Translations under genes and position numbers: made by a program
IMG/VR virus record: IMGVR_UViG_3300047311_000248
Span: 1 to 31,312 of that record
Length of the DNA stretch: 31,312 bases
Source: a virus
Strand: one strand, 5' to 3'
Part shown: positions 30,648-31,312 of the stretch, one piece after another
Layout of the letters: the number at the start of each line of letters is the position of its first letter
Position numbering within the stretch: the stretch's first letter is position 1
The notes under the pieces: model-generated
Seen by the model: only the letters and a program-made list of their open reading frames with translations
Database searches by the model: none
What the model was told of the DNA's origin: nothing

Positions 30648-31312
30648 TTACGACGCATCCGTTCCCGCCTTGTTCCGGCTTGCGGCGCGCCCCTTCATCA
30701 CCCTGGCAATCGCCTTGGTGTCGTCCCGCGAGTAGGCTTGGGTCTGGCTGACGTTGCTGTGGGTCGCGGTGCGGCGCACGTCATCCATGGCGGCAACGTC
30801 CGTCCCTTCCGTGATCGCGCCGGCCCGGCTGTCCATGTTCCAGACGTGTTTTGGAATTCCGACCGCAGTCGCGACCTTGCGCCACTTCTCGCGGAAGTTC
30901 TTGGCTTGCCACGCCACTCCGGTTGCCTCGCAAATGATCAACGGGCCCTTCTCGGGGAACTTGCCGGCTAGATCCAGTTCCGCCATGACCATCGGGGCCA
31001 GGCGCAGATCGACCTCGACCGGCTTCTGCCGTTTGCTGGTCATGTGGCGCAGGATCAGATTGGCGTCGATCTCCTCGCCCCTAATACCTCTAAGCCACTT
31101 CCATTGACCGTCGTGGACATCCGACAGTTCCGGCTCGCCCATCGGTACCCATTCCCCGATCACGTCCTTTTGCCGCAGGGTGCATTCGAACTGGAACGCC
31201 TGGGCGAGCGCGATCGAGTGGCGGCCGAGCTCGTGGGCCTTGGCGATGATGGCGAGTGCCTGGGTCGCCGTGATGTATTCCTTCCGGGGCTTGCCCATCT
31301 TGAAGCGCAGCA
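30648..31312 (-). CDS. int: phage integrase, tyrosine recombinase (N-terminus outside window)
   Basis: The frame is open to the right edge of the window (codons LRFK precede the first visible Met at 31298), so the N-terminal arm-binding and core-binding parts lie beyond it. The visible 216 residues are the catalytic domain. The first catalytic arginine lies in the helix FQFECTLRQKDVIGEW, an ILRHMTSKRQKPVEV beta segment supplies the Lys, the second box reads NMDSRAGAITEG (Arg present, the usual His replaced by Met), then THSNVSQTQAYSRD with His and the Tyr nucleophile. It catalyses integration and excision at att sites. It is transcribed away from the window edge, toward the parS-like site. 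Confidence 0.88.
   Translation of the reverse strand, partial: LRFKMGKPRKEYITATQALAIIAKAHELGRHSIALAQAFQFECTLRQKDVIGEWVPMGEPELSDVHDGQWKWLRGIRGEEIDANLILRHMTSKRQKPVEVDLRLAPMVMAELDLAGKFPEKGPLIICEATGVAWQAKNFREKWRKVATAVGIPKHVWNMDSRAGAITEGTDVAAMDDVRRTATHSNVSQTQAYSRDDTKAIARVMKGRAASRNKAGTDAS

Overview
The window is phage DNA, most likely a temperate, short-tailed phage (podovirus) of an alphaproteobacterium. The inference rests on a virion block without a tape-measure gene but with head-adaptor, nozzle-like and very large internal (ejection) proteins, on a tyrosine integrase at the right edge, and on a perfect 14-bp palindrome identical to the parS core used by alphaproteobacterial ParB (30208-30221). 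Host genus cannot be fixed from the sequence; protein style and base composition fit Bradyrhizobium-like Hyphomicrobiales.

Layout. 1-1.3 kb: end of a beta-propeller glycosidase-like gene, a glycosyltransferase-like gene and a small basic protein. 1.3-3.1 kb: lysis region (membrane protein, GH24 endolysin, two tiny membrane proteins) interrupted by a minus-strand HNH-AP2 endonuclease. 3.1-5.4 kb: small structural or accessory proteins. 5.4-9.4 kb: scaffold and major capsid protein (MCP), followed by a strong hairpin terminator. 9.4-23 kb: adaptors, connector proteins, collagen-like fibres, spike, nozzle-like protein and a BNR propeller. 22.7-29.3 kb: three internal/ejection proteins. 29.3-31.3 kb: small basic proteins, the parS-like palindrome, one leftward gene and the integrase.

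The MCP gene is the most remarkable locus. Its reading frame is broken three times. Two interruptions are group I introns: 6641-7639 with a LAGLIDADG endonuclease and 8261-9115 with an HNH endonuclease. Boundaries follow from P1/P10 pairings and restored reading frame. The third is a 36-nt in-frame insertion (6581-6616) carrying three stop codons between the codons for FIP and EIWSAKLV. It is too short for a self-splicing intron and starts exactly at the foot of an 8-bp hairpin. It resembles a T4 gene 60-type translational bypass element or a relic intron and is the best candidate for something undescribed.

Four free-standing HNH genes sit on the minus strand between rightward late genes. All four, although from two different endonuclease families, share the same 5' module: a -10-like hexamer, a long hairpin with covarying stem, and a similar leader. 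All end at the stop codon of the preceding structural gene. In total six homing-type endonuclease genes lie within about 20 kb.

How it works together: the rightward genes are tightly packed with ATGA overlaps, suggesting one late transcription programme for lysis, capsid, tail and fibre functions. Three collagen-like fibres share an N-terminal anchor but have different C-terminal heads. Portal, terminase, replication and repressor genes are not in the window.
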